Positions 11,201 through 32,394 of a stretch of 64,000 bases of DNA are shown here, piece by piece (position 1 is the first letter of the stretch; every line of letters starts with the position of its first letter). Both the position numbers and the translations under genes were made by a program. The notes below the pieces were generated by a model. The model was not told the DNA's origin. It made no database searches and worked only from the letters and a program-made list of their open reading frames with translations. Source of the DNA: Strigamia acuminata (taxonomy: Eukaryota; Arthropoda; Chilopoda; Geophilomorpha; Linotaeniidae); assembly GCA_949358305.1 (NCBI GenBank), contig OX442315.1:36236427-36300426 (forward strand), given 5' to 3'.

Positions 11201-14200
11201 ACTTTAACTCAACCAAACTCCAATTTGGTAAATTTATTCTTCTCGTATCTTTGTCAAATAATATAAATTATTTGTTTTCAGCTTCGAATTGAAGCAGCAA
11301 TCTTAATCAACACTAAAATTACAAATCCAATTCCATCTAAAATTAATCTCCAAATCGAGTTGGAAGAAGTCAAAACACTTAAACCAAAAGTGCTTAGTTT
11401 AACAGTAAACAAAGACAAATTCACAGCAGTTCGTAATAAATTTGTAAGGAAAAATCAGTAAATTTCAAATTGACAAAATATGTTTACAAATATTGTGCAA
11501 TTCCAGATGAAGCTAATTCCAACGAAGACTAAAATTGTTATTCCAGTTGGGATTAAAAGATGGGTGCCATTTGATGTCAAGGTACCTCCGTTTACAACGA
11601 CACCACTACAATTACACATCCAAGCTCCAATCAAAAACAAGAGAGCTGTTCTGACAATTTATGATATCCGTCTATCAAATTCTGGATTAAATGTGAAATG
11701 TTCGATGAAATTGGAGTACGATGCACAACTCAGTTGCGTCAGTGGTTTACCAACCCAAAATGATGTGATGGTATTCAATATCGAATACATTACTAACACT
11801 GGTAACAATGCACGCATAATTATCTCCACAAATAGTAATAGTGGGTATTTTTTGTTAGGTTTTTCTAGAAATGTTGGTAATCACACCACACCAGATGACA
11901 TTTTCACTGTCGAAGTGCTGATTAGAGCTACAGATCATCCAGAAGTTAAAACTGGTGAAGAATATCCACTTATTGTAACATCAAATAATTCCACATCAAT
12001 TATTCAACCAATCACTGTGACAAGAACTGAAATCAATGAGACTGAGAGACTAACAGCTGATTTGAACTTCACTAATAAAGAAGAGTATGAAAAAGGGTAA
12101 AAACAAAAATAAACAAAATGTTGAGTTAATTTACTTATTGAGATTTTATTGTCCTAGGGGGGATGTTGCATTGAAGTTATCAGTAAAGCATTCCAATAAC
12201 TCATTTCTGGAACCAAGAAAACTTACACTGGTGTTATTTATTCCTCCGTTTATGAAAATTGAAGATTTTTCATCACAAACCACTAATAATATTATACCTA
12301 TGAATAAAGCATACCCTTCATATGAGGTAAATACAGAGACCCCTATGGATTTTTTTGTAATAATATATTATATATTTCTAAGCTTGCCAATCTGCTATTT
12401 GAGGATGTCCTGGATATTGACATTGTATTAAATATAGCACCTGAACTGAGAAAAGTAACTACATCTACAACTGAAGTAACTGTTACGGCTAGGGTGTTAT
12501 GTTCTACAGAATCCAAACCAAATCCTCATTTATGTGCCATGGCTTTTGTCACAATCAAACTAAAACCTGAAAGTAAGTAGTCTAACTACAGAACACAGGT
12601 ATTGTGCAATTTAGAAACAACAATACATGAAATATGTATTCTTTTAGTATGCACCGATCAACTGCTGTTTGAATCGTGTCAGTTATCAGCTTCATATGCT
12701 GTAAATGAAGTGACAAAATCCCGTTGGACACCAAATCGATGGAATAATGGGAACGAGTGGTTTCAAATTAACTTGGGTAATCTGACATTCATCAGCAAAA
12801 TTGAAGTTGTGCAAAACCCTCCTCCAGCAAAGCAAGAGTTGATGAAGTTCCAATTAATGACGAGTTTTGATGGTAGATCTTGGACTTACTCTGAGGTGCA
12901 GTATCTGATACCAAAGGCACCCTAGTGTCAGATTTGTATTAATTAAACGCAAATTAATTTACAGAAAAAGCTGATCAATATTGAAGAAGCTACCGAAGGT
13001 TTGGCAACACGATTTCTTCGCATTATTTTAAGTGAGCCAAAAATCATGAATTCACAATTGGAGTTTGAGATTGAACTTTATGGCTGTGCCGTGTCTGGTG
13101 TGGAATCAATTGAATCTACCTGTAAACATACACCTACTACCATTCTCACAAAAGACGGTAAACACTACAACTGCTCTACAGTAGCTGTGTGGTCCGAAGT
13201 TGTTAGAACCAATTGCAGGGCTTAATTTGGAAGGTTTTGGTAGTGTGTCCTGACTTAAGATTATTTTAAATTAAGTATCAGGCGTAAGATAAATCTTTTC
13301 ATTGTGCACCCGCGCATTATCGGCAAAATTAAGTTTTCCTCTGCGCTTTATTAAAGGCCCGTGGTCTAATGGGAACCCATGCATAGGCCAATTGTTTTTA
13401 ATAAAAAAAATGACTATTTTATGCACATAAAGAGGATTTTTGAACTAAAAACTGCAATTTTAGGTCTCAAAAATGCAATTTTAAGACTCAAAAATGCAAT
13501 TTTAAGACTCAAAAATGCAATTTTAAGACTCAAAAATGCAATTTTAAGACTCAAAAATGCAATTTTAAGACTCAAAAATGCAATTTTAAGACTCAAAAAT
13601 GCAATTTTAAGACTCAAAAATGTAATTTTAAGACTCAAAAATGCAATTTTAAGACTCAAAAATGCAATTTTAAGACTCAAAAATGCAATTTTAAGACTCA
13701 AAAATGCAATTTTAAGACTCAAAAATGCAAAATTATGTGCAAAAGTAGCTGTATTTTAGATAAACTAATTTCTACATGTAAACATAATAATTTTAATGAA
13801 AAACTGCAAGTTTTAATACAAAAATATTGCACATTTAAACAAAAAATGTGCAGATTTTTCTTGAAATCAGTTGTAAATCACCAACAAATTTGTCAGAATT
13901 ATTTTGGTTACTGCTTACCGCAACTATTATAACGCCCCGCGTCCATGCGATTTGATAGGATTTCCAGCATATGCTACATCAGCACATACGGGCACACAAT
14001 TGGATATTGGACCAAGGCCGGCCCTGGAAACATAAACCCTAACAATCTTTGTCTAGACCACCCAAGTTTCATTGAAACATCAAAAATATTCAGGATTTGT
14101 TATATTTGAGGTCTCCTACTTCCTATATACATACCTGCAGAATTTTGATAATCATTTCAGAATTATTTTTGTGTTTCTGAACTTCTGAATAACCCATATT

Positions 14201-15064
14201 TTTTAAATCTTCAATCGTCTCTTTTCTTTAGTAACTAGATACAGACACTATTCCATTGATGAAGCTCATGACATTATCTATTTCTGCGATACAGCTTTAA
14301 ACAAGTGAGGATTGACATTATTTAAATAATTTAAACTCTGAATCATCTATAAACTGAAATCGTTTTCTTTGTATTTTGCAGGAATCCTCTTATATGTTTC
14401 TGTTCCTACGACCAAGGAAATACTTGGAAAGGCAAGTTTTAAAGATAAAAGAATGTCAGTTTAAAAGCCCATACGATTAAAAAAAATATTTTGAAATATA
14501 TTTTTAATTTGACCAATTAATGCATTCAAAATGCATTCTAAAATATACAGGTTTTCGCGGAATTTGAATATATTCGTGCATTAAATAATGCATTCCATTA
14601 ATACAATTGGAAAAATATAATTTGACAACGCATTTGCAATATATTTTTTAACCATATGGGTGTGGAAGAAATCTTGTTTCTCTTCTTTAGGATTACCAGC
14701 ACACATCAAATCAATATTGGGCTACAATGATGAAGCAGAAATGATGTTGGCAACAGATGAAACAAATAAATCTCAAGTGAAAAGTCCCAATTGCATTGAC
14801 TGGATGCCAGCATCAAAACAAGACATTTTAAACCTAAAGAAAAGTGTCTCCGTGCCTGCACTTGTTAAAAACCAACTAGAACCACAAAATGTTGGTCACT
14901 GGACAGGTATAAGTGCAGCAAAATATACAAAAAAGGTTTTATGAAACGAAATGAATATAATTTTTAAAAATTGCTTTTTGTAGTCGGTTTTGATGGCATT
15001 GCTTACAACCAGCAGCTCAAATTCAAATGGAATGATTGCTGCACCGAGTAAAACTCCAATCTGA
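8213..15064 (+). CDS. large secreted repeat protein with C-terminal discoidin (F5/8C) domain
   Basis: Twenty-two exons join in frame to 1449 residues: 8213-8314, 8367-8679, 8736-8917, 8977-9279, 9345-9742, 9813-9958, 10018-10121, 10178-10502, 10573-10748, 10809-10895, 10954-11099, 11161-11227, 11282-11443, 11507-12096, 12158-12326, 12383-12572, 12648-12895, 12965-13157, 14232-14304, 14382-14431, 14691-14935, 14984-15064. Residues 1-17 are a signal peptide (LALILVLFSHASDC). About 1100 residues follow as diverged repeats alternating a strand with [LF]G near the end (LDFGSLANLG, VNLGDVCHAK, IDLGRIHITN) and a Cys motif (CKISFLYVGHNFPC, CRLEVRYVGRTMPC, CAAVTHVGFNVPC). Residues about 1155-1285 are a discoidin domain: C at the start, SRWTP, WFQINLG, SFDGRSWTY, LRI, ELYGC. 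A 160-residue tail contains CSYDQGNTWKGLP. No transmembrane helix is seen. It is likely an extracellular adhesion or matrix protein; ligand unknown. Confidence 0.8.
13448..13731 (+). repeat. 21-bp minisatellite in an intron of the discoidin gene
   Basis: About 13 near-identical units AAAAATGCAATTTTAAGACT(C), one with a C-to-T change. It sits in the largest intron (13158-14231). Because 21 is a multiple of 3 it stays open on both strands and mimics a 7-residue repeat protein. Confidence 0.9.
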
Positions 15065-15072
15065 ACTACACT

Positions 15073-15108
15073 TTTATTGGACTATTTTTAACAAGCGAAA
15101 GAAATAAA
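15073..15108. terminator. overlapping poly(A) signals of two convergent genes
   Basis: AATAAA on the plus strand is at 15103-15108, for the discoidin gene (stop 15062-15064). AATAAA on the minus strand is at 15078-15073, for LRRC40-B (stop 15123-15121). Each signal lies in the other gene's 3' end, so the transcripts must overlap. Confidence 0.6.
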
Positions 15109-15120
15109 AGCAAGTTTTTT

Positions 15121-18100
15121 TCAATTATCCCTTGTATGAATCGGAATTCGATCACGAAGCCAATCCATAACATACGCAGTACCTCGAGCCAAAATATTAG
15201 GACGTGGTTGTCTGAATGAATTGCCGGATAACTGAAGCCGTCTAAAATAAAAATAAAAACACTCAATTAATTCACAAATTTGCTTCTTAAAACTTCCCAC
15301 ACAAAATAATTATACAGTTTCAAGGCTACTTCTAACATTTTGAGATAAAAGGGCTTGCGAACACCAAAATCCAGTCCCAGCATTCAGTGTTGTATCGAAC
15401 GCGAACTAAGTTCGTTAGTTCGCGAACTAAGATTGCGAACTAGTTCACTTTTACAAGTTAACGCAAAAAACGAACTTAGTTCACTTTTAAGAGTGAACTT
15501 GATTTTAGGGCATTTTAGGTACATAACAGCTGCACACAGCAATCGTTATTGATGTGTGGCAATTTAAGCATAATTCTCTGAAAAACTAACCTCAGCTGTG
15601 TCATGTAGCCCAACTTGTAAGGTATATTCTTGATGCAGTTGTTGCTCACATCAAGCACCTGCAATTCTGTCAAACGAAGTAATCCTTCTGCATTGAGCTC
15701 ACCGATCATATTGCTGCCTGCAAACAGTATTTCCAGCCAAGGCATTTCATAAACAACGTCAGGAATTTGATAAAACCTTTTAAAAGTGTGTGTAATCTCC
15801 GTGTTTAAAAGATGTTTAAAAGCAGTCCGACCCCATTCCAGCAAATAAAGTTGCAAAACAAAATTGCAGTGTTTTTTAGCATATTTGCTGGAAACAGGGT
15901 TGAACTTATCTCTAAAGCAAAACATACTTGTTCTTGCTGATATTAAGCTTCTGCAAATGTCTCAACAATCCAATTTCAGTGGGCAATGTGAACAGTTGAT
16001 TGTCTTGGACATCTAGAACGCGCAAATGTGTGGCATAGCCCAAAAAAGATGGCAATTCAGGAAGCAAATTGTAACTCAGATCAATTTCAGTCATTAGATG
16101 CAAAAAATCCTTGATTCTTTCGCAAAAAACAATCCACAATAGAAATCAATTTAAATTAACATCTTAAGCTAGCTTCACACTTGTGTTCACACTAGACACA
16201 ACGCAAGAAAACTGACGCAACGCAAGCTGCTTGCGTCAACAAATTCTTGACATTGACGCCAATTCCTGCTTCAACTCCAAGTTGAAGTAAGCGACGCAAT
16301 GCAAGGAAAGATCTTGCAGTCAACCAATAACAGTCGACTCCAACTCTCGTCGCTTCACGTCTGGTTGGCGAGACTTTGCCACGTGCAAACAGGCCGCCAT
16401 TTGCGGATTCTGGAACCAGTTCTAGAACCAGATCCAATTCCAGGTTTCATTGAAACCGTCCGATTGCCCAGACGCAACATCAATTCTTTCAGCTCTGTTC
16501 ACACGTGCCCTACAGCGTGAACAGACTCTGCGTTGCGTTTGACAATTTTTTTCTTTCGTTGCGTCTAGTGTAAACACAAGTGTGAACATAGCTTTACATG
16601 TTTTACCGAAGAGGCACTTCGGTAAGTCGGTTGCAACTTAGTCTCATTGTGTGAATTCTGCACGGCATGGCGCAGGAAAACACCTCTTCCGGTATCTCTT
16701 TAGCATGACGGCGGCTAAAAATGATAAAACCGTATCTTATTTCATTGACTCAACACCTACTTCATTACAATACCAGAAATTTAACGTCTTGTTGTACTGA
16801 AGCATTTGCTTGTCCTCAACTGTCAACGCAGAGCATAAGTTGATTTCATTGGTATTATCATTGCTACTGAGAGGAGGTTTGTATTCAGGTGTTTCTTGTT
16901 GAGGTTTAACAGTAGCTGCACAGCGCGAATCCAACCGGTTTCGGAGATACTCTAAAATTTCTTCCGTTCCTCGTTGCTATGTCAATACACATTATACAAG
17001 GTACTGTTTACAATTTAAACTGAAAATCTCCAATTTCCAAAATATAATTACCAAAATGAGTTTCTTTTGAATATGTTCCAATTGGTTTCCATCAACTGTA
17101 AGTGCCTTTAAATTTGTCATTAAGCCCAATGTGTCAGGAAGACTAGAAAACCAATACATTCAATTGTTTTCTACTTCAATCATTTCCCCGTAAATTAATT
17201 ACTCTTCCAAAGAATTCGATGATAAGTCCAAGCGAACCAGCAGAGACAGGGTGGATACTTCGTCAGGGATAACTTGAAGTCTGTTTTCTCTCAACTCCAA
17301 CACCCGTAAAGAAATAAGTGGGTAAAGTTTCTCTTTCGGGATGTCAGATATGGAGTTACCACCCAAATGCAGTTCCTACAAGTCAAAACTTTGCGTTGGA
17401 AAAGAAATTAATCGTTTACATGCACGCAGGTACCTTTAAGTTACCGCACAGAAACAGCGACGGAAAAGATACGAGCTGATTTCGCCGAATGGAAAGTTGC
17501 TCCAGATTACGAAGTTCGCCCAATTTGTGTGGTAAGAACACTAGGTAGTTGTGGGTTAAGTCTAAAACCTGCATTGCTGAAAAGATCAAACAAAGGGAAT
17601 GTCCAATACAGAAAAGCATAAAACCTCGGGTTTTAGAAGTCCTAGAATTATTCGTATACAATGTAAAAGGAAAAGTATCCATCGTAAATTAGAATTTCAA
17701 TTGTAATTGTACAGAGTAAATAAAATGAAATAACTTGATCTTTCCCTTATTTGCTATACTTTACATTCGAGTCTTCCTATTTCATCAGGTAATGATGAAA
17801 GTCGATTCTCAGAAAAATTACAACGAACTAATCGTCGTAAGTAACCAAACTCAAGAGGAAGTTGTTCTAAATAATTCTGCGACATATCCTAAAGATAAAT
17901 AAATTAATAGATATATACCGGTATTCAGTAAATTATTACCTACACAGTGTAAGCCATGTGGTCCTGACAGCGGTGTTGTATCGAACGCCAACTATAGTTC
18001 ACGTTCATGAACAACATTCATTAGTTCATGAACGAAGTTCACGTTCACCATGTTTGATGATGAAAACATTGCAAAAATGTTAGTTTAAATGTTTAGATAA

Positions 18101-19397
18101 CGTATTTATCATCAAAACATTCATTTCTAATCACTTTTTACCATGAAAACAGCCAAGAAAGCGATGAAAACAACTGCTTTACTAAAAAAAAGTGGTTTTT
18201 TTGCATCTGCAATCCACAAATGTAACAAAAAATATTTTAATTTCTAAAAACAAATCTGAAAAATGAACGTGAACTTTTGATTCAAGTTCATGAACTTGAA
18301 CTTATTTCACTTCAAAAAAAAATTTAGAGAACGCCAACGCGTTCACATGGTCACGAACGCGAACTTGAACGCATTCACAATTTAGTGAACGAGATACAAT
18401 ACTGCCAGACAGATTGGACTGTTTTAATATATCCGGCGCTGTACTTACGGACCACACAGCTTACATTAGTTGCACTCGAAAAGTCCATTCAAATTTATTG
18501 TGTTTTTGTGTGTTTTAAGGAAGTGACGCCCCAAAACCAAAGCAGACACCTAAAACACGACTTTTTGAATGTACAGTATAGCTACTGCGTTTCCAATTGC
18601 TTGCCAAAAATTCTAATAAGTTGAGTTGGGCAACTTCCGGTTCCAATTTAGCGATTTTGTTGTCTTGTAGGAACAGATATCTTAAATTTTTCAAATCAAA
18701 AACTTCAGAATTCAGTTCAGTCAATTGATTATGACTACAAAAAAATAAAAATTAAAAAAGAAAAATTAATTCTAATTAATCAGTGCTAGATAATAATTTT
18801 ATCATTCTAAATTACCTCAACACTAATCTGTTTAAGTTTTGCAACAAGCCAATTTCATGTGGCAAAATAGTCAATTTGTTATCTTGGAACTAAAAACAGA
18901 ATAATCATTACAACAAACAATTGATTATTACAAAATAAATATCAAGATAAACTTACATCCAGAACTTGCAAATTAATTAGCGAGCATATAATAACGGGAA
19001 TACAAGTGAACGCATTCGACGACACGTTTAAGCGCACAATATTCACGTAATGATTTCTGTCTAAATCTCCCATTTGGAATTTGGCCACATCATGCTTGTA
19101 ATTGTCATCACCTTCACTGTCATTTTCATTATCACTGTTGCATGCATCGACGTCGTAAACATCCGGCTGTGGGAAAAGGTCCAACAACTCTGCCGGCACT
19201 AAAAACCGCAATAAACAAAACAAAAACTTAAAAACTGTTAATAAAATCAAACGAAAAACGAAATAAATACTTTGTTTCAGTGATAGATTTGCTAAATTCA
19301 TGAATCCAGTCTTCAAACCAACTTTGATGATGTGTGGAAGATCCAGCTGTGATAATTCATTGCACATGATAATGGGCACATCCATACCAGAAAACAT
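15121..19397 (-). CDS. LRRC40: LRRC40-like leucine-rich repeat protein, copy B
   Basis: Twelve minus-strand exons close in frame at 602 residues: 19397-19271, 19198-18957, 18889-18816, 18734-18605, 17888-17765, 17576-17434, 17375-17203, 17142-17052, 16976-16761, 16109-15928, 15776-15591, 15241-15121. It is built of LRRs of about 23 residues (LxxLxLxxNxLxxLP), for example MQVLDLTHNYLVFLPHKLGE. The RGTEEILEYLRNRL block in the middle and the C-terminal RGTAYVMDWLRDRIP are the two LRRC40 signatures. It is cytosolic and of unknown role. Exon lengths 74, 130, 124, 143, 173, 91 and 186 are the same as in copy A. Residues after LRNRL are diverged and one LRR present in copy A seems missing, so a short exon in 16110-16760 may have been overlooked. 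The exon 4 donor is GC rather than GT (18604-18603). Confidence 0.85.
15383..15500. mobile_element. truncated hAT-like MITE
   Basis: Starts CAGTGTTGTATCGAACGCGAAC, like the two fuller copies at 17971 and 23045, and has GAACTTAGTTCAC internal repeats. The other terminal repeat is missing. It lies in the last intron of LRRC40-B. Confidence 0.6.
16171..16593. mobile_element. MITE with TTCACACTTGTGTT inverted ends
   Basis: Left end AGCTTCACACTTGTGTTCAC and right end (reverse complement) AGCTATGTTCACACTTGTGT continue into matching CACTAGAC-CAACG. The internal sequence is GC-richer than its surroundings. It lies in the intron of LRRC40-B between exons 9 and 10. Confidence 0.65.
17971..18404. mobile_element. 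hAT-like MITE, copy 2, with target duplication
   Basis: Ends are CGGTGTTGTATC and (reverse) CAGTATTGTATC. Flanking 8-mers CCTGACAG (17963-17970) and CCAGACAG (18405-18412) match at 7 of 8, an hAT-type duplication. The interior holds GTTCATGAAC-type palindromes and an ATGTTTGATGATGAAAAC block shared with the copy at 23045. It lies in an intron of LRRC40-B. Confidence 0.75.
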
Positions 19398-21608
19398 GGC
19401 GCCAATTGTGTTTCTACTCGATTCAATTTTAAACTAATTTCATTGATATGTATTGGGAGTTGGGCTGCAAAACCCAGAATTCTCCCTCCATTGCTGTTGC
19501 TAAAATGCCACGTTCAAGGTTGAGTTATTGATTGTTCGGTGCGTGGCAGATGTTTTGTTGGAGAATTTTTCACTCCGTGTTTGGATAAATTACCATACGA
19601 GAGTCAAATAAATACAATTTCGCTTTATTTCCTCGTCATTTTTTTGCAATTACATAGTTTGTCTGTATAATAAATAAATTGAGGCACATAAAAGGTTTTA
19701 TTTTATCCAAGAAATATTTTTTTTTTTGGGAAATGCAGAGTTGAAACTCAATACTCGATACAATAATAGTTTTAGTGTGTTGTTTTGTTGTTAGGAATTG
19801 CTTATTTTTGTCATTTGTTTTTTGAGCTTTTAAAGCGGATTTTCAGTAGGACTTTGACCAAATACTAGATCTAAATTTTCTTTGGCTCAAATTTATGGAG
19901 TATATCGTTTTTTGGGAGTTCCGTGTTCCGAAAAATCATTAATTCCGTATTGAATGTTATTCTTTGTACTTTTTGTAAAATGGTCTGTTGGCTCGCAGCT
20001 TATCTAATAATTCTATCACTTTCACTGGCATTTGAAATAAATTAACTAAGATTTTGGTGCTTTATTAGTCATATTTTTCAAAAATTTGTTAGATGTTTAC
20101 CTCATTTTTCATATTTCACAATTTATCTTTCCATACCAGTTTCCAGTTTTCCATTATCTCCTACATAAAAATAGTGTTAATTTTATCCCTTTCTATCCCT
20201 TTGCATATTCTTGATTTCACTGCTTAAAATGAACAAACTTTTAAAATGCTCAATTCAGTTGCCATTAATTTGCAACTGATGAATAATGAATGAATAATGA
20301 ATGAATGATGAATAATTACAATAATAAATAAAAAATGTATAGACTACTGGGTCGTTTACATCAAATGTCTTTGTGTTGACTACAAATAAAAATAAAAATA
20401 AACTCTGAAAACTCTAAACTCTCGTTACTGACCTGTTCATTGCTAAGACTTAAATAATAAGAATTTATCAATATAAAACGTTTCAAAACGTCTGAGATTG
20501 CTGCTGCAAGATCATGAGTGGCAGTCAGACGCAAATTTGCGAGACTTAAGGTGGAAACACCAGGGAGCGAGTAAAATTCCAAAGCTTGCTAGTACAAGTT
20601 TAAAGAGGGAGTCATTTACAAGCTCACTTGACCCGCTTTTGGCTTACCAGCTTAACTAGACTGCAAACTGAGGGATTGTGGGTAAGAAGCGTATGCTTAC
20701 AGGAAGTGGCAACACTTACAAGTTAGATACACACTATATTCACACTATCAGTAGCCTTGTGCGAATATTTCTGCTCGCATTCAAGAAGAAATTATCAGCG
20801 CAAAGTGCAGAAAAGGTAAGAAATAACTGATACAAGACCAAGATTGGTCTTCAAGAAGGTCGTACAAAAGAACCCTCTGTCGGCATAACCCGACGGGCAT
20901 TCTGCTTTTGGGTCATATCAAAATACAAATTTACATATTATTGAGCTTGAGGTATGTTTAACCAATGAGAGTTTGTCACAAGTATTTTTAACAAAACAAA
21001 AATAATCATGACATTACAACCCCTCTCTAAAAAGAAATATTGGCAACAGAAGAGCAGAAAATCCACACATATTTAGAAAAAACAGTTGCTTAGAATACTG
21101 GTAATGCCTTACAACATCAAAAGCAATACTATAATTTCAATACAAACTTCAAGACTAGAAAAAATGTACATACTCTGAAATTGAAACAAGCGTGCACTTC
21201 TAATCTGACAAACACAGTAAGTTAATGCCCATATTTGAATAATACATCAATAAAGTGCGTAGAAACTTACAATACCGTATTTGGTCGATTAAGAACCGCG
21301 GCTCTTATTCAAAACTGCCATTTTTGTCGTCAGCAATTACAATTTCGGTTTTTCGTTTCTTACATTTGTTTAATGTAACAAAAATACGGTATTCTTGGTG
21401 TCTCAGCCGCGGCTACAATTCGGGGGCGACTCTTAATCGGTAAAATACGATAATATACAATAATATCCAAGTCAAGCATTATACATATATTAATAATTAA
21501 AACTGAGTCGTAACTTGACACAATTTACAAGTGTAAACACTCAAACGTGATCGTCTAACCAACGTAACGTGAATGAAGATTATGTTAATTGTTGTTCAAC
21601 TTCTGCTT
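19398..21608. other. spacer between the two LRRC40 genes
   Basis: Between the start of copy B and the stop of copy A. No gene is called. A minus-strand ORF at 20361-20582 has an LRR-like LSLANLRLTA stretch but no convincing splice sites. Apart from the MITE at 21274-21449, the sequence is AT-rich and unique. Confidence 0.5.
21274..21449. mobile_element. MITE with CCGTATTT inverted ends, short copy
   Basis: Left ACCGTATTTGGTCGATTAAG and right CTCTTAATCGGTAAAATACG are inverted versions of each other, with GCGGCTCTTATTC next to the left end. It belongs to the same family as 25824-26206 and the partial copies at 27490-27545 and 29150-29225. It lies upstream of LRRC40-B and downstream of LRRC40-A. 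Confidence 0.65.
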
Positions 21609-30146
<8,538 letters not shown>

Positions 30147-31164
30147 CTTTTTTCTATTTTTTCAAGGTTTCTTTCGTACAAAATTTATGATTAAAGCTTG
30201 AGTATGTGATGCTGTTGGTGGCGACCACTGTATATGCCAGTGATGGCGTCTATTTACATTTGTAAGCGAAACAAGCCTTGCCAGTGTCTAGAGAGAGACC
30301 GATACCGCCAGATAATCGAGGATGTTTATCACGTGACCACGCATTGAATTGTGGGTCTAGGGTTCTTAGCAACCCTCCAAACAACTGTTGATGTACAGTA
30401 CCGGTGCTGTACGTAAACAACAGGCAATTGTTTTTCTGAATTTAATAATAAGAAACGATGAGTCATTTTGCCTCTATAATGATTTTCAAAAAAGTAAATA
30501 TGCAGCGATTATTTCAAATGTCGTACAAATACAAATAATCTTACAAATAATCAACCATAGTGTATGATGTCTAAAAGAGTACAGTAAGAATCGATTAAAA
30601 AATCGATTAGAAATCGATTTAAATCGATTTAAAAAAGAAATGAACTGGGTCTTTTTTTGCTCTCTTTTTGCTCTCTTGTGAATGCTAAACCAATAGGAAT
30701 TTTTCTGCGTCGTAAGCTTATTTTTCACTCAGTGAATGACATTTACCCATACAAACTTAAAATTCGCAAAAAAAATTTAAAAAAATTTATAAATTCAACC
30801 GATTAGAATGTGTACGGGAATTTGCGTGCAGCCGGGCTGACCACGGCACATCGTTAGCGGCCGGGATATCGACATTTTCTCGTGCTTTTGCTGCGAGCGA
30901 ATTTTCAGAAAAATTCCACTTTTATTTCAAATACCATATATTTTTTTTATTGAATTTCAATATGCCATGCCTTTTTCTGAATCCCATCATCGTTATTGAC
31001 ATAAATGAAAATATGTCGTGTCATGGGCGAGGCCAGGCACACAGATTAGGGAAGTAGACAGAAGGCGACAACTCACCCTTGATAGTGATCGCGCCTGTAT
31101 GGGCACTCTCTAGCGGGCAAGTTGTAAAACATTTATTTTAATTATATTTCGACGTAAAATGACT

Positions 31165-31405
31165 AATTTAATATCATTAAAATTTCAATTTAAAGTGACT
31201 TTTTTCATTAAAATTTCTGTTTAAAATGACTTTTTTCATTAAAATTTCTGTTTAAAATGACTTTTTTAATTAAAATGTCTATTGACAATGACTTTTTTCA
31301 TTAAAATTTCTGTTTAAAATGACTTTTTTCATTAAAATTTCTATTGAAAATGACTTTTTTCATTAAAATTTCTGTTGAAAATGACTTATTCCATTAAAGT
31401 TTCCA
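31165..31405 (+). repeat. 31-bp tandem repeat
   Basis: About seven copies of a unit built on TGACTTTTTTCATTAAAATT then TCTGTTTAAAA, with small variants. It lies upstream of LRRC40-A. Confidence 0.8.
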
Positions 31406-31532
31406 TTTTAAAATAACTATTCTATAAAAACCAAGAATAAATTCAAATTCAAATTCAAATTCAAAACTTCAGTACACAACAACTTTCCATTAAAATTTCG
31501 AAGTAAAATGACATATTCCATTTCGACGGACT

Positions 31533-32015
31533 TTGAATCTGTTGGCCGCAGTAAACCAACCATCGACGGCATCAAACCACATTTACCGTCGGCCAATCAA
31601 AAATCATCAAATTGTAACAAAACTGGCTCTACACCAAGTGCTTGAAGTGAAGAGTGTGGTGAAGAAGTCGATAGCACTGCCCTTCCTTAAGCCTAATGAT
31701 ATCGCAAAACGTCTCAAAATAATCCGAAAAGAATTCATCACAACTGCACTCGAGTTTAATCTAACAAGTAAGTAAAATTATCTTAAAGTCGAATCACAGG
31801 GTCAACAGCCAAACAGGGGCAGCCGACCGAGCCCACTGTACCTGTACCTGTACTACCTGCTCCTTGCTCCTAAACCTGTGCCCACACTTGCACCTGCTCC
31901 TGCACATGCACCTGATATGAATGAAATGAATTGTATTATCTGCCTTGCTCGTGGAAGAATGCTCTTTTCTTGCCCTGTGCACATGGACATTGCGTTTAGA
32001 AAAACGGTAAACATG
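31533..32015 (+). other. possible coding relics, unidentified
   Basis: An ORF at 31533-31775 (80 residues, rich in Lys and Leu) runs into a good donor (GTAAGT at 31768). At 31920-32008 another frame reads CIICLARGRMLFSCPVH, which has the spacing of the first half of a RING finger, then a donor-like GTAAAC. I could not join them into a gene; they may be remnants of a transposon-borne or RING gene. Confidence 0.25.
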
Positions 32016-32394
32016 TCTTGTTTTAAAGCTAAAGTTTTTTTTAAGTATAATTAGTTATTATTTAATTAAGTGGTAATATAATTGTCTCGATTCAATTAAC
32101 TTGGCATCTAAAATTATACACAAAAGTGAAATTAACTTCGTTTAAGTTTGTATTATTAGTCATTTGCTCCTTGTTTTAAGTTATTTATAAATTGAAAAAA
32201 AACAATTATGTTGCGAGCATCATTGCTGTTTAGGCCCATGTGGCCGATTAAAGCAAAGTCGACCGTTTTCGCACGATTATGGTAACTATAAAACTAAAAA
32301 TAAAATAAAATAAATATCGTAATAATTAATTTTATTAAAAGCAAAGGGATTTTTTAGTAAAAAAATTAAATATCTCAGGAGAAAGTTGAAATTT

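Noticed and set aside
13379-13759. Long Leu/Lys repeat ORFs on both strands
   Set aside because: They are only the translation of a 21-bp minisatellite inside an intron; the repeats mutate without codon bias.
20361-20582. Minus-strand ORF with LSLANLRLTA, maybe an LRR exon between the two LRRC40 genes
   Set aside because: Both LRRC40 models are complete without it, and no donor follows the LRR-like part.
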